A stretch of 36,271 nucleotides of DNA, from the IMG/VR virus record IMGVR_UViG_3300025889_000395, positions 1-36,271 of that record; one strand, given 5' to 3'. This document shows positions 1 through 7,333 of this stretch, piece after piece. The translations under genes and the position numbers were made by a program. The notes under the pieces are model-generated. The model ran no database searches. It was not told the origin of the DNA and saw nothing but the letters and a program-made list of their open reading frames with translations. Source of the DNA: a virus. Positions within the stretch are counted from its first letter, which is position 1. Every line of letters begins with the position of its first letter.

Positions 1-3
1 AAA

Positions 4-324
4 GTGGGTATGTGCGACACCACTTGTGGTGGTTTGTATTACGAAAACTCCTCTAATCAAGTTTATGCTAATGTTTATATTTCTTACGATACTGCATGGA
101 GTCCTATTACTGTAGGAATTGAGCGTGTTTCGCTTTTGTTTCCAAACCTTATCTTTACTACGTTTTATGAAGAGCATGGTATGGGGTTTGCCGGCGTTCA
201 TCAGGTTGCTGATGGTGAAGTGATTAGAGATGATTGTTCGGATTTGATTCCTGCTTCTGATGATTACAGTTTCATCATGGATGGCATGGATGAACAGTAT
301 GTTGATACTATTGTGAACAAGTGA
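4..324 (+). CDS. Hypothetical acidic protein, 5' end uncertain
   Basis: An open frame runs from the window edge to a TGA at 322-324. A GTG at 4 and an ATG at 10 are both possible starts, and the frame is open at base 1, so the real start may lie upstream. The product (up to 106 aa) is acidic, with no motif I recognise. The next gene starts 8 bases downstream, so it is probably co-transcribed with the following small genes. Confidence 0.6.
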   Translation: MGMCDTTCGGLYYENSSNQVYANVYISYDTAWSPITVGIERVSLLFPNLIFTTFYEEHGMGFAGVHQVADGEVIRDDCSDLIPASDDYSFIMDGMDEQYVDTIVNK

Positions 325-331
325 GGTTGAA

Positions 332-727
332 ATGAACAATTTTGAAGAAGATATGATGAAGTCTTACAATGAGTCTAGGACTAGGATTCCTGATGGGGTT
401 CTTGATACAACTCCATTTGTTACTATTCTTAAAAGCCTATCAGAAGTGATTACATCAAGTGAGTATAAAGAAAACGAATCTCTGTTGCTTTTGAGAGCTA
501 TCTCATTGTGTGTTAAGAACTACTCTACAGATACTCCTGAATTTGATATTGATTCTGAAGAGGCGATGGGGGTTTTGACTGCTCTGTGCTTTATTGCCAC
601 TTCGATTCTAAAAGTTGGAGAGGCTGCTAATGATGATTTTGCAAACCTTTACAATCACTATCTAATCAATAGTTTTCTTCCAGAAATCACAGCGAATAGC
701 GCAGCGGTGCCATATTGGGATGAGTGA
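332..727 (+). CDS. Hypothetical protein, 131 aa
   Basis: A GAGG Shine-Dalgarno (SD) sequence sits about 7 bases before ATG 332. The acidic N-terminus is followed by a mostly helical-looking sequence with hydrophobic stretches in the second half. No known family was recognised. Its 3' end overlaps the start of the WhiB-like gene by 8 bases, which suggests translational coupling. Confidence 0.7.
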   Translation: MNNFEEDMMKSYNESRTRIPDGVLDTTPFVTILKSLSEVITSSEYKENESLLLLRAISLCVKNYSTDTPEFDIDSEEAMGVLTALCFIATSILKVGEAANDDFANLYNHYLINSFLPEITANSAAVPYWDE

Positions 728-1013
728 TAATAACGATTGGGCAGCGGAAGCATCATGCAAAGGTATGATAGATTTGTTTTATCCCGATGAGGATGACGCT
801 GAGTACCGAAAGAAAATTTTCAAAGCTAAATCGCTTTGTACTAATTGTCCAGTAAAAGTATCTTGTTTGACTCACGCTGTTATCCGTGGTGAATCACATG
901 GTGTATGGGGTGGTATGACTTTCAGACAGATTTCTAGGCTTAGGAATCAGATAGGGGTCAGAAATGAAGATTATGTCAGTAAATACATTGAGCAGAAAGT
1001 TTTTAATGTTTGA
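720..1013 (+). CDS. whiB: WhiB-family iron-sulfur transcriptional regulator
   Basis: The 97-aa protein has the four cysteines of a WhiB [4Fe-4S] cluster (C13, C40, C43, C49, in the pattern C-x26-C-x2-C-x5-C) followed by the GVWGG turn at 61-65 and a basic tail. WhiB proteins are essentially confined to actinobacteria and their phages; they bind the primary sigma factor and reprogram promoters. In mycobacteriophage TM4 a WhiB protein down-regulates host whiB2 and blocks septation, so a host-takeover role is plausible here (inference). The start overlaps the preceding gene and the SD is weak, so translation is probably coupled. Confidence 0.95.
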   Translation: MSDNNDWAAEASCKGMIDLFYPDEDDAEYRKKIFKAKSLCTNCPVKVSCLTHAVIRGESHGVWGGMTFRQISRLRNQIGVRNEDYVSKYIEQKVFNV

Positions 1014-1338
1014 TCATAGCGATTTTGATGATATTGTTGGTAGCATTTCGAATGCTGAATCTGTTCCTGATGGAGACTTTTCATCCTTCAAAGATATATT
1101 TGAGCAGTTCGCAAATAATCTAGTTATGTCTGATTTTGAATCAAATGAGGGGAGGGCTAGATTTATGATGACAAGTTTGAATACTATGTTTGGCAATAAC
1201 TATCAATTGGATGTAGATAGGGTTTCTGATGTCATCATGAGTATGGCAACTCATCTTAGTATTGCTGTTTCTTTTATCGGTGATAAAGAAAGCTATCGTT
1301 CTTATCTTATGGATAATCCGTTGGATGGTTTGAATTGA
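964..1338 (+). CDS. Hypothetical protein, 124 aa
   Basis: This gene overlaps the end of the WhiB-like gene. I prefer ATG 964 because AGGGG lies 5 bases before it. An in-frame ATG at 1006, which would overlap WhiB by only 8 bases, is the alternative and would give 110 aa. The protein is acidic with several Phe/Met-rich helices and no recognised domain. Its stop overlaps the ATG of the next small gene. Confidence 0.7.
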   Translation: MKIMSVNTLSRKFLMFDHSDFDDIVGSISNAESVPDGDFSSFKDIFEQFANNLVMSDFESNEGRARFMMTSLNTMFGNNYQLDVDRVSDVIMSMATHLSIAVSFIGDKESYRSYLMDNPLDGLN

Positions 1339-1466
1339 TGAGTGATGATAATGAATTAATGTTTGAATCGTTTATAACTCCTGCTGAAGTTCGTAAACGA
1401 CTGAATATAACTGTCTCTACAGTCCCTGTTAGAGTAAAGGATGAAGATGTCGAAGAAGACACCTAG
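1338..1466 (+). CDS. Small helix-turn-helix-like protein, 42 aa
   Basis: ATG 1338 shares bases with the preceding TGA. The 42-aa product contains FITPAEVRKRLNITVSTVP, which closely resembles the LTPAEVAKRLGVSRSTV recognition helix of MerR/excisionase-type DNA-binding domains. Nothing else is present beyond an acidic tail, so it would be a minimal DNA-binding domain or a recent truncation of a larger one. It could act as an excisionase-like or transcription co-factor (inference). It overlaps the next gene by 20 bases. Confidence 0.6.
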   Translation: MSDDNELMFESFITPAEVRKRLNITVSTVPVRVKDEDVEEDT

Positions 1467-1647
1467 TTATGTTATCAAGTATTTCTTCGCTAGAGGGTAT
1501 GCTGATCGGGTTCAGAATATTGAATCAGAGGCACCTTGTAGTGAAGTGAATGATTATTATATCGAAATTACCGGTGTAAATGTTGTTGATCAATACAATG
1601 AAGGCTATGCAGCCGCTGAGAAAGATAGGGTGAATGGAATTGTCTGA
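1447..1647 (+). CDS. Hypothetical protein, 66 aa
   Basis: An AAAGG SD at 1436-1440 is placed correctly for ATG 1447, while the ATG at 1441 abuts it; hence the start chosen. The product is a small soluble protein with a basic N-terminus and no recognised motif. Its end overlaps the next gene by 14 bases. Confidence 0.65.
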   Translation: MSKKTPSYVIKYFFARGYADRVQNIESEAPCSEVNDYYIEITGVNVVDQYNEGYAAAEKDRVNGIV

Positions 1648-1996
1648 GCAAACTTGTTCCCAAAGAATCAATGACCATCTTGCTGGTCGTGAAGAGTTTC
1701 TTGATTCTCTTTACGATGCTATTGATAACAATACAGAGCATGATGAGATTTCAGATCCGGCAGACTTCTTGAATTGCGAATTTGCTTTGGATCTTGAAAA
1801 GATGATGGTTGCGAAGATCCTTTTGTCAACTGGTGGTCCTGGTGATTGGATTGAAGCATTCTATGATGAAGAGTGTGTTTATCGTGTTGAGTACCATTTC
1901 AATGATTGGTTTGATCACGCTAAAGTCACTGTGTCAGAAGATAGTTCTCTTTGGCGTTATGCCGAAGAGATGGTCGAAATTCTCCGTTATAGCTGA
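1634..1996 (+). CDS. Hypothetical acidic protein, 120 aa
   Basis: The start overlaps the previous gene and follows AGGG closely. The sequence has a central GGPGDWIEAFYDEE segment and a VEYHFNDWFDHA segment, giving an aromatic, acidic alpha/beta profile. The layout (a helical N-terminus, a residue tract with FALDLEKM, then beta strands) is like small conserved phage proteins, but I cannot assign a family. Confidence 0.7.
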   Translation: MELSEQTCSQRINDHLAGREEFLDSLYDAIDNNTEHDEISDPADFLNCEFALDLEKMMVAKILLSTGGPGDWIEAFYDEECVYRVEYHFNDWFDHAKVTVSEDSSLWRYAEEMVEILRYS

Positions 1997-2010
1997 AAGA
2001 AAGCAGAACA

Positions 2011-2706
2011 ATGTCAGAATTTAATTTCAATGCAAGCTTTGATCTTACAGAGCTAATCAATGTTCTAAATCAGGAATACGATTTCACTCGTATCACTGAT
2101 GAAGTCCTTGATGAAATCGACTACGATCAGATCAAGAGTGATGTTCTTTCGGATATTGATTACGATCAAATCAAGAATGATGTGATTGAAGATATCGATA
2201 CCGATGAGATTGCTAACATTGTAAAGTCTGAGATCGATTATGATTCCATCATTGATGATGTGAAGTCGAATCTTGATTACGGTGATATTTGGTATGAGAT
2301 TGAGGGTTATGCTACAGGTGCCTTTTCTGATGCCACTATGACAGAAATTGAATCATTGCTGGATTCGTATGTTCCTGGCAATGGATGTCGTACCGGCAAT
2401 CTTTTCACTTCTGCTGTCAATGAGGCTATCAGGTTCCTTTTGAAGGATGATCTTGAACTGTTTAGTTTGATTGGCAATGCTGAAGTTGAAGAAGATGAAA
2501 CTGTTGAGGAATTTGCTCCTCCTGCGGTTCCTGAAATTCCTACTGAGTTGGTCAATCTTTACACTCGTCCTGATGTTCTAACAATTGTTGACGAGGTTGC
2601 TCGTAGAGTTAGTGATCGTACTGGTTCTGCAACTCAGTATGAGTTGCGTGTTATGATGCAAGATGCAGTTATTGCAATTCTCAATGAGAGGGGTAACAAT
2701 GCCTAA
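2011..2706 (+). CDS. Acidic protein with internal IDYD-type repeats, 231 aa
   Basis: Residues about 25-95 are built from degenerate repeats of 12-14 aa, such as IDYDQIKSDVLSD, IDYDQIKNDVIED, IDTDEIANIVKSE, IDYDSIIDDVKSN and LDYGDIWYEIEG. These would form regularly spaced amphipathic helices or a solenoid. The middle carries a glycine turn (PGNGCRTGN), then a long acidic linker and a helical C-terminus. No domain was recognised; a scaffold or partner-binding role is possible. It overlaps the next gene by 8 bases, so the two products may act together. Confidence 0.75.
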   Translation: MSEFNFNASFDLTELINVLNQEYDFTRITDEVLDEIDYDQIKSDVLSDIDYDQIKNDVIEDIDTDEIANIVKSEIDYDSIIDDVKSNLDYGDIWYEIEGYATGAFSDATMTEIESLLDSYVPGNGCRTGNLFTSAVNEAIRFLLKDDLELFSLIGNAEVEEDETVEEFAPPAVPEIPTELVNLYTRPDVLTIVDEVARRVSDRTGSATQYELRVMMQDAVIAILNERGNNA

Positions 2707-4351
2707 GTATATCCGTATCAGAAACGTCTTCAATGACGATCAGATTATCTCCAGAATTTCTCTGGAAAAGCTTGGCCTTTCAACTAAGCGTGACAATCCT
2801 GATACCATTGGCAAGTTTGGTAGCGGTATCAAGTTTGCTCCCATTGCTGCCTTGCGTAATGGATGGGAGTGGTGGTTCATGGGCAACGATAATCGTGGTC
2901 TTTACAATATGCAGTATGTCGTTCGTGATGAAGACGGCATTGATTGCATTTGGTATGACTATGGCGATGAGTTGAAGCCTTCGTCTTTTACTGTTGGTGC
3001 TGGTGAACTTTCTTGGACTGATCCTTTCCAGATTATTCGTGAGCCTATCGCTAATGCTATGGATGCGGCTAATGAGATCGGCGGCTTCTGGGATATTGAG
3101 GTTGTTGATTCGGTAGGTTGTGCTGTTGCGAATGAGTTCAATATCTATATTTCTGCCGCACCTCAATTGATGGATATTGTCAATAACATCGGCAAGTATT
3201 TCTCAACAAATCGTGAGAGGCTTTACTCTAGCGCTTCTGGACGGAATGAAGTTCTTGCTAAGATTGATGACAATCTTAGGATTTATTCTCATGATGTTCT
3301 TGTGTATGTAAGCGATGATAAGAAGTCTTTGTTCGACTACTCGTTGAACGCTATCGCATTGAATGAGGAAAGAACTATCAAGTCGGAGTGGGAGATGTGT
3401 ATGCGTATCGCTAACTCTCTTGCTTCTCTTCCAGAGAATCTTGTCAAGAAGGTAATCAATGCCTTTACTAGCGCTAACGATTATTTTGAGTTCCATGAAA
3501 ATATTTTGACTTATATCCCCGGTAATGAATCGGGTTGGTCATCGGATTGGAATTCAATTTTTAAGCAGATTCATGGCAAGAATGCTATCATCGTTGACCC
3601 ATCAACTGGAGATAATGTTTTCAATGCTCTGAAGATGAGAAGTCTCAAACCTGTTGTTGCGGCCTCAGACAATATCTTCAAGTTTGCTTGCAAAGCTAAT
3701 GTCGATAACTATCTCGCTGCTCTTGGTGAGGATCATCAGTATGATATCTCTAATGATCTAAGCCAGTATCCTAATCTGACTGAGGCTTTGTCTATTGCTA
3801 GACTTGCTGAGCCGGACCTGAATCAATATGCCGACAATATTGGTGTCGTTTTTGGTGATGCCGCTGATTGCGTTAAAGGTATGGTTGTCGGTTTGAATAC
3901 CGATAAAGCCAGGATTCTCATCTCAGATGAGCATTTGCAAAATGCTTCTGTGTCGGATCTTGTTGCTACTCTCATTCATGAGTACGATCATATTTCGACA
4001 GGTATCGGTGACGGTTATGGCGATGGTCCTGCGTTCAGGGATCTTGCTGATTCTCGTATCGGTAGAATGATTGTGAAAAATTACAAGTCTTCACCGTTCA
4101 CAATCGTCAACGGTATGCTAGGCTTCATGATTGCTGATGCGAATCTGATCGGAAATGATATTGATGGTGAGGTTGAGTATTCGTCTGTCTTTGATAGTTT
4201 GATCGTGAAGATCGGTGATTACAAGATTCTTGTCCAGGCCGAAGATGCTAATGACTTTTCATCTAGTGAGAAGTTGGAAGCTGCCTTCCAGGGTGAAGGT
4301 TTTGTTGGCTATCATGGCCTCGGCTATGTCAAATCTTTTCAGATTGTTTGA
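2699..4351 (+). CDS. Large protein with GHKL-ATPase-like and HExxH motifs, 550 aa
   Basis: ATG 2699 follows GAGAGGGG and overlaps the previous stop, so it is preferred over upstream starts. An N-terminal GKFGSG (38-43) resembles the ATP-lid of GHKL ATPases (gyrase/Hsp90/MutL type), and EPIANAMDAAN gives E115-xxx-N119-xx-D122, the spacing of a GHKL N-box. The order is reversed relative to canonical GHKL proteins, so the fold may be permuted or unrelated. Near the C-terminus LIHEYDH (HExxH at 427-431) matches a zinc-protease motif, followed by a GDGYGDGPAFRDLAD segment. A metallopeptidase fused to an ATP-binding module is possible. No family is assigned; activity is inferred from motifs only. 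Confidence 0.8.
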   Translation: MPKYIRIRNVFNDDQIISRISLEKLGLSTKRDNPDTIGKFGSGIKFAPIAALRNGWEWWFMGNDNRGLYNMQYVVRDEDGIDCIWYDYGDELKPSSFTVGAGELSWTDPFQIIREPIANAMDAANEIGGFWDIEVVDSVGCAVANEFNIYISAAPQLMDIVNNIGKYFSTNRERLYSSASGRNEVLAKIDDNLRIYSHDVLVYVSDDKKSLFDYSLNAIALNEERTIKSEWEMCMRIANSLASLPENLVKKVINAFTSANDYFEFHENILTYIPGNESGWSSDWNSIFKQIHGKNAIIVDPSTGDNVFNALKMRSLKPVVAASDNIFKFACKANVDNYLAALGEDHQYDISNDLSQYPNLTEALSIARLAEPDLNQYADNIGVVFGDAADCVKGMVVGLNTDKARILISDEHLQNASVSDLVATLIHEYDHISTGIGDGYGDGPAFRDLADSRIGRMIVKNYKSSPFTIVNGMLGFMIADANLIGNDIDGEVEYSSVFDSLIVKIGDYKILVQAEDANDFSSSEKLEAAFQGEGFVGYHGLGYVKSFQIV

Positions 4352-4362
4352 TTGGGGTTGGT

Positions 4363-4494
4363 ATGTATATTTGGGAATTCAAACTCGTTAGATTTCTTGT
4401 CATCTTGTTTTGTATCATGTCTGCTCTAGCTGCCGCGCCTATTCTTATTCTTGGCGTTCTTGGTTTGCTAGGATTTATTTTCATTGGAGCGTAA
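4363..4494 (+). CDS. Small membrane protein, 43 aa
   Basis: GGGG at 4353-4357 precedes ATG 4363. After a short polar start (MYIWEFKLVR) nearly all residues to the end are hydrophobic (residues 11-41, with a Pro-containing break at 26), enough for one long or two short membrane helices. The stop is directly followed by the next ATG. Small phage inner-membrane proteins can be toxins, holin modulators or exclusion factors; nothing here decides which. Confidence 0.65.
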   Translation: MYIWEFKLVRFLVILFCIMSALAAAPILILGVLGLLGFIFIGA

Positions 4495-4869
4495 ATGCCT
4501 AAATTTTCCAACTACTATGTCGTTGAATTCAGATATCCTGTTGAAGTCCATGATGCTGATGGTGTAGGCCAGGCTGTTTCAAAAGGTATTAGAATGTGTG
4601 AAAGGGTCTGGGGCTTTAGACCTGATAGCTGGCACGCTAGAATCTTTGAATATACGACTGGTGAAGCTATTCCTGGGCTATCTCGGGAGTTTTTCTATAA
4701 TCCAAACTCTCATTCGTATAGGGAGATTGTGAAAAATATTGGGTATCATCAAGATATGGTTAATAAAGGACTAACTCCTGATGATGTCTATGACTATGAC
4801 AAGATTATTTCTAAAGCTTCGCTTGATGAGGAGGATGTTCCAATTGAACTTGAGAATGAAAGTGACTGA
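4495..4869 (+). CDS. Hypothetical protein, 124 aa
   Basis: It starts immediately after the stop of the membrane miniprotein. A beta-rich N-terminal half (YYVVEFRYPVEV, with conserved-looking RVWGFRPDSWHARIFEYTTG) precedes a Tyr/Asp-rich helical second half. No family was recognised. It overlaps the KTSR-domain gene by 14 bases. Confidence 0.7.
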   Translation: MPKFSNYYVVEFRYPVEVHDADGVGQAVSKGIRMCERVWGFRPDSWHARIFEYTTGEAIPGLSREFFYNPNSHSYREIVKNIGYHQDMVNKGLTPDDVYDYDKIISKASLDEEDVPIELENESD

Positions 4870-5113
4870 GATTGACTCTACATCCATTTCCGCCCTTGAA
4901 TGGGTGAAGATGGGTGTCGATGTTATCGAAGATATCAATAAGGTAACTGGTTTTCTTCGTGCTACATTTACCAATGGGACGCGTTATATTTATAAAGATG
5001 TCCCACTGGTAACTGCTCTGGCAGTTTTGAATCCTAGCGGATCTAGCTATTCCGTTGGGTCTAACTTCAATGAGCATATTCGGTCAGCTAACTATGAATT
5101 CACTAAGGAATGA
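4856..5113 (+). CDS. KTSR-domain protein, 85 aa
   Basis: The sequence STSISALEWVKMG (about 8-20), then FTNGTRYIYKDVP and NPSGSSYSVGSNFNEHIR, follows the KTSR domain pattern: strand, (K/T)-S-x, 'F.NG..Y.Y..VP', and a C-terminal N-x-H-I-R. KTSR domains are short, found in phage and bacterial proteins, and thought to bind nucleic acid. ATG 4856 is used because the domain begins there. The stop overlaps the start of the HNH gene (ATGA). Confidence 0.8.
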   Translation: MKVTEIDSTSISALEWVKMGVDVIEDINKVTGFLRATFTNGTRYIYKDVPLVTALAVLNPSGSSYSVGSNFNEHIRSANYEFTKE

Positions 5114-5550
5114 GTGCAAAAAGAACTTGCGCTGGTTGTCAGAATAAATTCCCTCATCGCAACACTTCTAAATATAGAAATAAAAGCTGGTGCGGGTCAT
5201 CTGTTTGTCGTGAAATTATTGATGACAAAGTAAAACATAACAATTATAAGCGCAAGGAGAAGAAGATAAATAATGGCACATGGCGACTTGGTCTTGATAA
5301 AGACCATAGGATTTCGATCCTATCTCGCGATAATTACAAGTGTGCTAGATGTTATCGTGTTTCGGAAGACTTTGGAGTGATGCAGGTACATCATATTGTC
5401 CCAGTTTCTGAAGGTGGGACTGATGAGAATAAAAATCTCATAACCTTGTGTAGTATGTGTCATACTAGAGTACATCAAATTGGATGGGAGGTTTATGTCA
5501 CACCGTTTACAAAAAATGCTGAAAACGTGGAGAAAAACCACGAAGCCTAA
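5110..5550 (+). CDS. HNH endonuclease, 146 aa
   Basis: The C-terminal half is a classic HNH nuclease: CARC (C78, C81), MQVHHIVPVSEGG (catalytic H95 with H94), NLITLCSMCHTRVH (N109, C114, C117, H118, H122). The paired cysteines bind structural zinc, and the His-Asn-His site binds a divalent metal for DNA cleavage. The N-terminus adds a second likely zinc site (C7, C10, C28, C33) with basic residues. It may be a homing nuclease, or act in packaging or host DNA breakdown; HNH genes near packaging genes often aid terminase, but this one lies among small early-type genes. Confidence 0.93.
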   Translation: MSAKRTCAGCQNKFPHRNTSKYRNKSWCGSSVCREIIDDKVKHNNYKRKEKKINNGTWRLGLDKDHRISILSRDNYKCARCYRVSEDFGVMQVHHIVPVSEGGTDENKNLITLCSMCHTRVHQIGWEVYVTPFTKNAENVEKNHEA

Positions 5551-5746
5551 TGATGATAAGTCTTTAGCTTATGTTTCTAGCTGGGTTGAGCATCTGAGCC
5601 GCGAGTTGAAAAGACATCGCGGTGACGAAGAATTCGTTATGGATCTGCTTGACGCTGCTGCTATCTATTTTTCAGATAGCTTTTCTGACAAAGAAAAGAC
5701 GGACGCATTTATTTATGCGCTAGGATTGCTGTCTAGAAAGAGATAG
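5495..5746 (+). CDS. Hypothetical basic helical protein, 83 aa
   Basis: The ATG at 5495 follows GGGAGG and is better supported than the upstream ATG at 5480. The gene overlaps the HNH gene by 56 bases. The N-terminus is strongly basic (MSHRLQKMLKTWRKTTK), then helical with an acidic patch and an all-alpha C-terminal half. No family was recognised. Confidence 0.7.
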   Translation: MSHRLQKMLKTWRKTTKPNDDKSLAYVSSWVEHLSRELKRHRGDEEFVMDLLDAAAIYFSDSFSDKEKTDAFIYALGLLSRKR

Positions 5747-5753
5747 CTGGTCC

Positions 5754-5827
5754 GCCCCAATATCCCAATCGGCAGAGGAAGACGGCTTAAAACCGTTTAA
5801 GTGTGGGTTCGAATCCCACTTGGGGCA
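5754..5827 (+). tRNA. tRNA-Leu(UAA) with short variable loop
   Basis: The acceptor arms GCCCCAA and TTGGGGC pair fully. The anticodon stem GACGG/CCGTT holds the 7-base loop CTTAAAA (anticodon UAA, codon UUA), and the T arm GTGGG-TTCGAAT-CCCAC is perfect. The D stem (TCCC) is imperfect. The discriminator A is followed by CTA, so CCA is added after transcription. The variable region is only about 5 nt, unlike normal class II tRNA-Leu. UUA is very rare in GC-rich actinobacteria but frequent in these genes. Confidence 0.9.
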
Positions 5828-5829
5828 CT

Positions 5830-6054
5830 ATGAAGAAAAAAATTGCACCTAGATGGGTATTAATGGAAATACTTGATCTTTTGAGCGATGGAGTAAATAT
5901 CTATAGCTGGGAAGATACTTGTGATTATCTTCAGAGACAAAATCGATTTACTATGCTAGACTGGATAAGAGATTACAGGCAACTATACACTTATAGTGTT
6001 ATGTCGAAACAGTTCGAAAAAGTAGATTTCTATTATGGACGAGAAGAGTGGTGA
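5830..6054 (+). CDS. Hypothetical aromatic protein, 74 aa
   Basis: ATG 5830 lies two bases after the tRNA discriminator and gives the basic start MKKKIAPRW. The open frame extends further upstream through the tRNA, but that would be translated tRNA sequence, so the shorter start is used. The protein is rich in Tyr/Trp, probably all-helical, and of unknown role. No SD is visible because the tRNA occupies the upstream region, so translation may depend on a leaderless or processed transcript. Confidence 0.6.
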   Translation: MKKKIAPRWVLMEILDLLSDGVNIYSWEDTCDYLQRQNRFTMLDWIRDYRQLYTYSVMSKQFEKVDFYYGREEW

Positions 6055-6388
6055 TCTTTTTACAGATTTAGTCTTGGAGCTTTTGACTGCTTATCTGCTT
6101 TCTAATTCTAACGAAAGCAGAAATTTAACGATGAAAGTAATGGACTCTGTAAGGAGTGATGATAAGTTTCTCGAAAGTGGCTTTTTGGAAGGTATGGTTT
6201 TCTCTTCGATTTTACACCTGTCAATGATGATAAATTATATCTCGTTAGTGACAGGTAAGTCGAATGAGGAAGTACTGAAAAGATATGCTCTTGTCTACCA
6301 AATGACTAAAGAAACCATTGCTAAGATGCCGCAAGTGCATCCCGAATTCGTTGCTAAGATAGCTGAAGAATTCGGTGGCTTATATTAA
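6035..6388 (+). CDS. Hypothetical helical protein, 117 aa
   Basis: It overlaps the preceding gene by 20 bases. It appears all-helical, with an acidic N-terminus, a hydrophobic middle (GMVFSSILHLSMMINYISLV, possibly membrane-associated or a buried helix) and an amphipathic C-terminus. The family was not recognised. The second tRNA gene begins 10 bases after its stop. Confidence 0.65.
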   Translation: MDEKSGDLFTDLVLELLTAYLLSNSNESRNLTMKVMDSVRSDDKFLESGFLEGMVFSSILHLSMMINYISLVTGKSNEEVLKRYALVYQMTKETIAKMPQVHPEFVAKIAEEFGGLY

Positions 6389-6397
6389 TAAATATAT

Positions 6398-6471
6398 GCC
6401 GGGTGGTCCGAACGGTTTGACGGAAGTTGCCTTATAAGCAATTTGAACAGGTTCAATTCCTGTACCCGGTA
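6398..6471 (+). tRNA. tRNA-Ile(UAU)
   Basis: Acceptor GCCGGGT pairs with ACCCGGT (one G-U), the D stem is TCCG/CGGA, the anticodon stem GTTGC/GCAAT holds the loop CTTATAA (anticodon UAU, codon AUA), and the T arm is ACAGG-TTCAATT-CCTGT. Discriminator A, no encoded CCA. AUA is another codon that is rare in GC-rich hosts, so with the tRNA-Leu it supplements translation of AT-rich phage genes. Confidence 0.92.
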
Positions 6472-6489
6472 CTTTCATAGGAGGTTTAC

Positions 6490-7041
6490 ATGAAAACACT
6501 AATTATTTGGGCTATACTTACTCTGACAACAGTTGGATTTGCTTTAACCAAGGAACAAGGTGAAAATACAAGAAACACACAGGCAACAACAACTACAACT
6601 TCGCAAGTTGATATTTTTGTTGATAACACTATTCCTGATTACGTAGCTGTAATCGAAACTACAACTACCACGACTACAACAACTACGACTACTACTACGA
6701 CAACGACTACAACATTGCCTGAAGGTGAGTGTTCGGAATGGTATTCTGTCGCTGTTGAGGCTGGTTGGGAAATTGATCAACTGAATAAAGTTGGTCGTAT
6801 TATGTGGCGTGAGTCTCGTTGTGCTGCTGATGCTGCTAATAAGCATTATTCCTTTGGTCTTATGCAGATTGAATGGTCTGCTCACAAGTCCTGGTTGAAG
6901 TCGGAGTTTGGTATCACTCAGCAAAGTGAGTTATATGATCCTTACGTGAATCTTCTTGTTTCTAAGTGGTTGTTTGATTGGGCAGATAATGCTTATGGTT
7001 GCGGATGGCAACCGTGGTATATGAGTGGCGATTGGTGCTAA
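6490..7041 (+). CDS. Secreted lysozyme-like (transglycosylase-type) protein with poly-Thr linker
   Basis: An AGGAGG SD stands before ATG 6490. Residues 1-20 form a signal peptide-like segment (short positive start, hydrophobic core), then a Thr-rich linker with 19 consecutive threonines (57-75), then a lysozyme/SLT-like domain from about 80 to the end. In that domain IMWRESRC (E108) corresponds to the catalytic glutamate of goose-type lysozymes and transglycosylases, followed by SFGLMQIEW, the 'GLMQI' motif of the fold. C81, C111, C171 and C183 could form disulfides outside the cytoplasm. It would cut peptidoglycan glycan strands from outside the membrane. Its place far from the lysin suggests another role, for example local wall remodelling. 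Confidence 0.85.
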   Translation: MKTLIIWAILTLTTVGFALTKEQGENTRNTQATTTTTSQVDIFVDNTIPDYVAVIETTTTTTTTTTTTTTTTTTTLPEGECSEWYSVAVEAGWEIDQLNKVGRIMWRESRCAADAANKHYSFGLMQIEWSAHKSWLKSEFGITQQSELYDPYVNLLVSKWLFDWADNAYGCGWQPWYMSGDWC

Positions 7042-7060
7042 CTAAACAGAAAGATATGAT

Positions 7061-7333
7061 ATGACCATTGAATTGGAAAACGACAATACTATTGATTATA
7101 GTCATAACAAATACACTTGGGATGTTTATCCCGGTGTGGTTTTTTCGTTTGTAGATCATCCTGAAGAAACAGTTTATGGTCCGGATGGTGAATTCCGTAG
7201 GGCTGAGAAATGTACCGATATGGCTATTATTCGTATGATTGGGGATATCGAAGAATTCATTGTTTACCTTGATGAGCTTGAAATTTATGAAGGTAATGTT
7301 TGCACTTGCGGTCAGGTAGGTTGTCAATGGTAA
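7061..7333 (+). CDS. Hypothetical acidic protein with C-terminal cysteine cluster, 90 aa
   Basis: It starts at ATG 7061 (a second ATG 5 bases earlier is out of frame). It is rich in Asp/Glu, with beta-like stretches (VYPGVVFSFVDHPEETVYGPDGEF) and a C-terminal CTCGQVGCQW that could bind a metal. It overlaps the next gene by 7 bases. No known family. Confidence 0.65.
   Translation: MTIELENDNTIDYSHNKYTWDVYPGVVFSFVDHPEETVYGPDGEFRRAEKCTDMAIIRMIGDIEEFIVYLDELEIYEGNVCTCGQVGCQW

Noticed and set aside
2699-4351. Calling this protein an rIIA homologue
   Set aside because: rIIA has the GHKL motifs in canonical order and no HExxH; similarity is limited to short motifs.
5754-5827. Ochre suppressor tRNA
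   Set aside because: The anticodon is 5'-UAA-3', which reads UUA (Leu), not the UAA stop codon.
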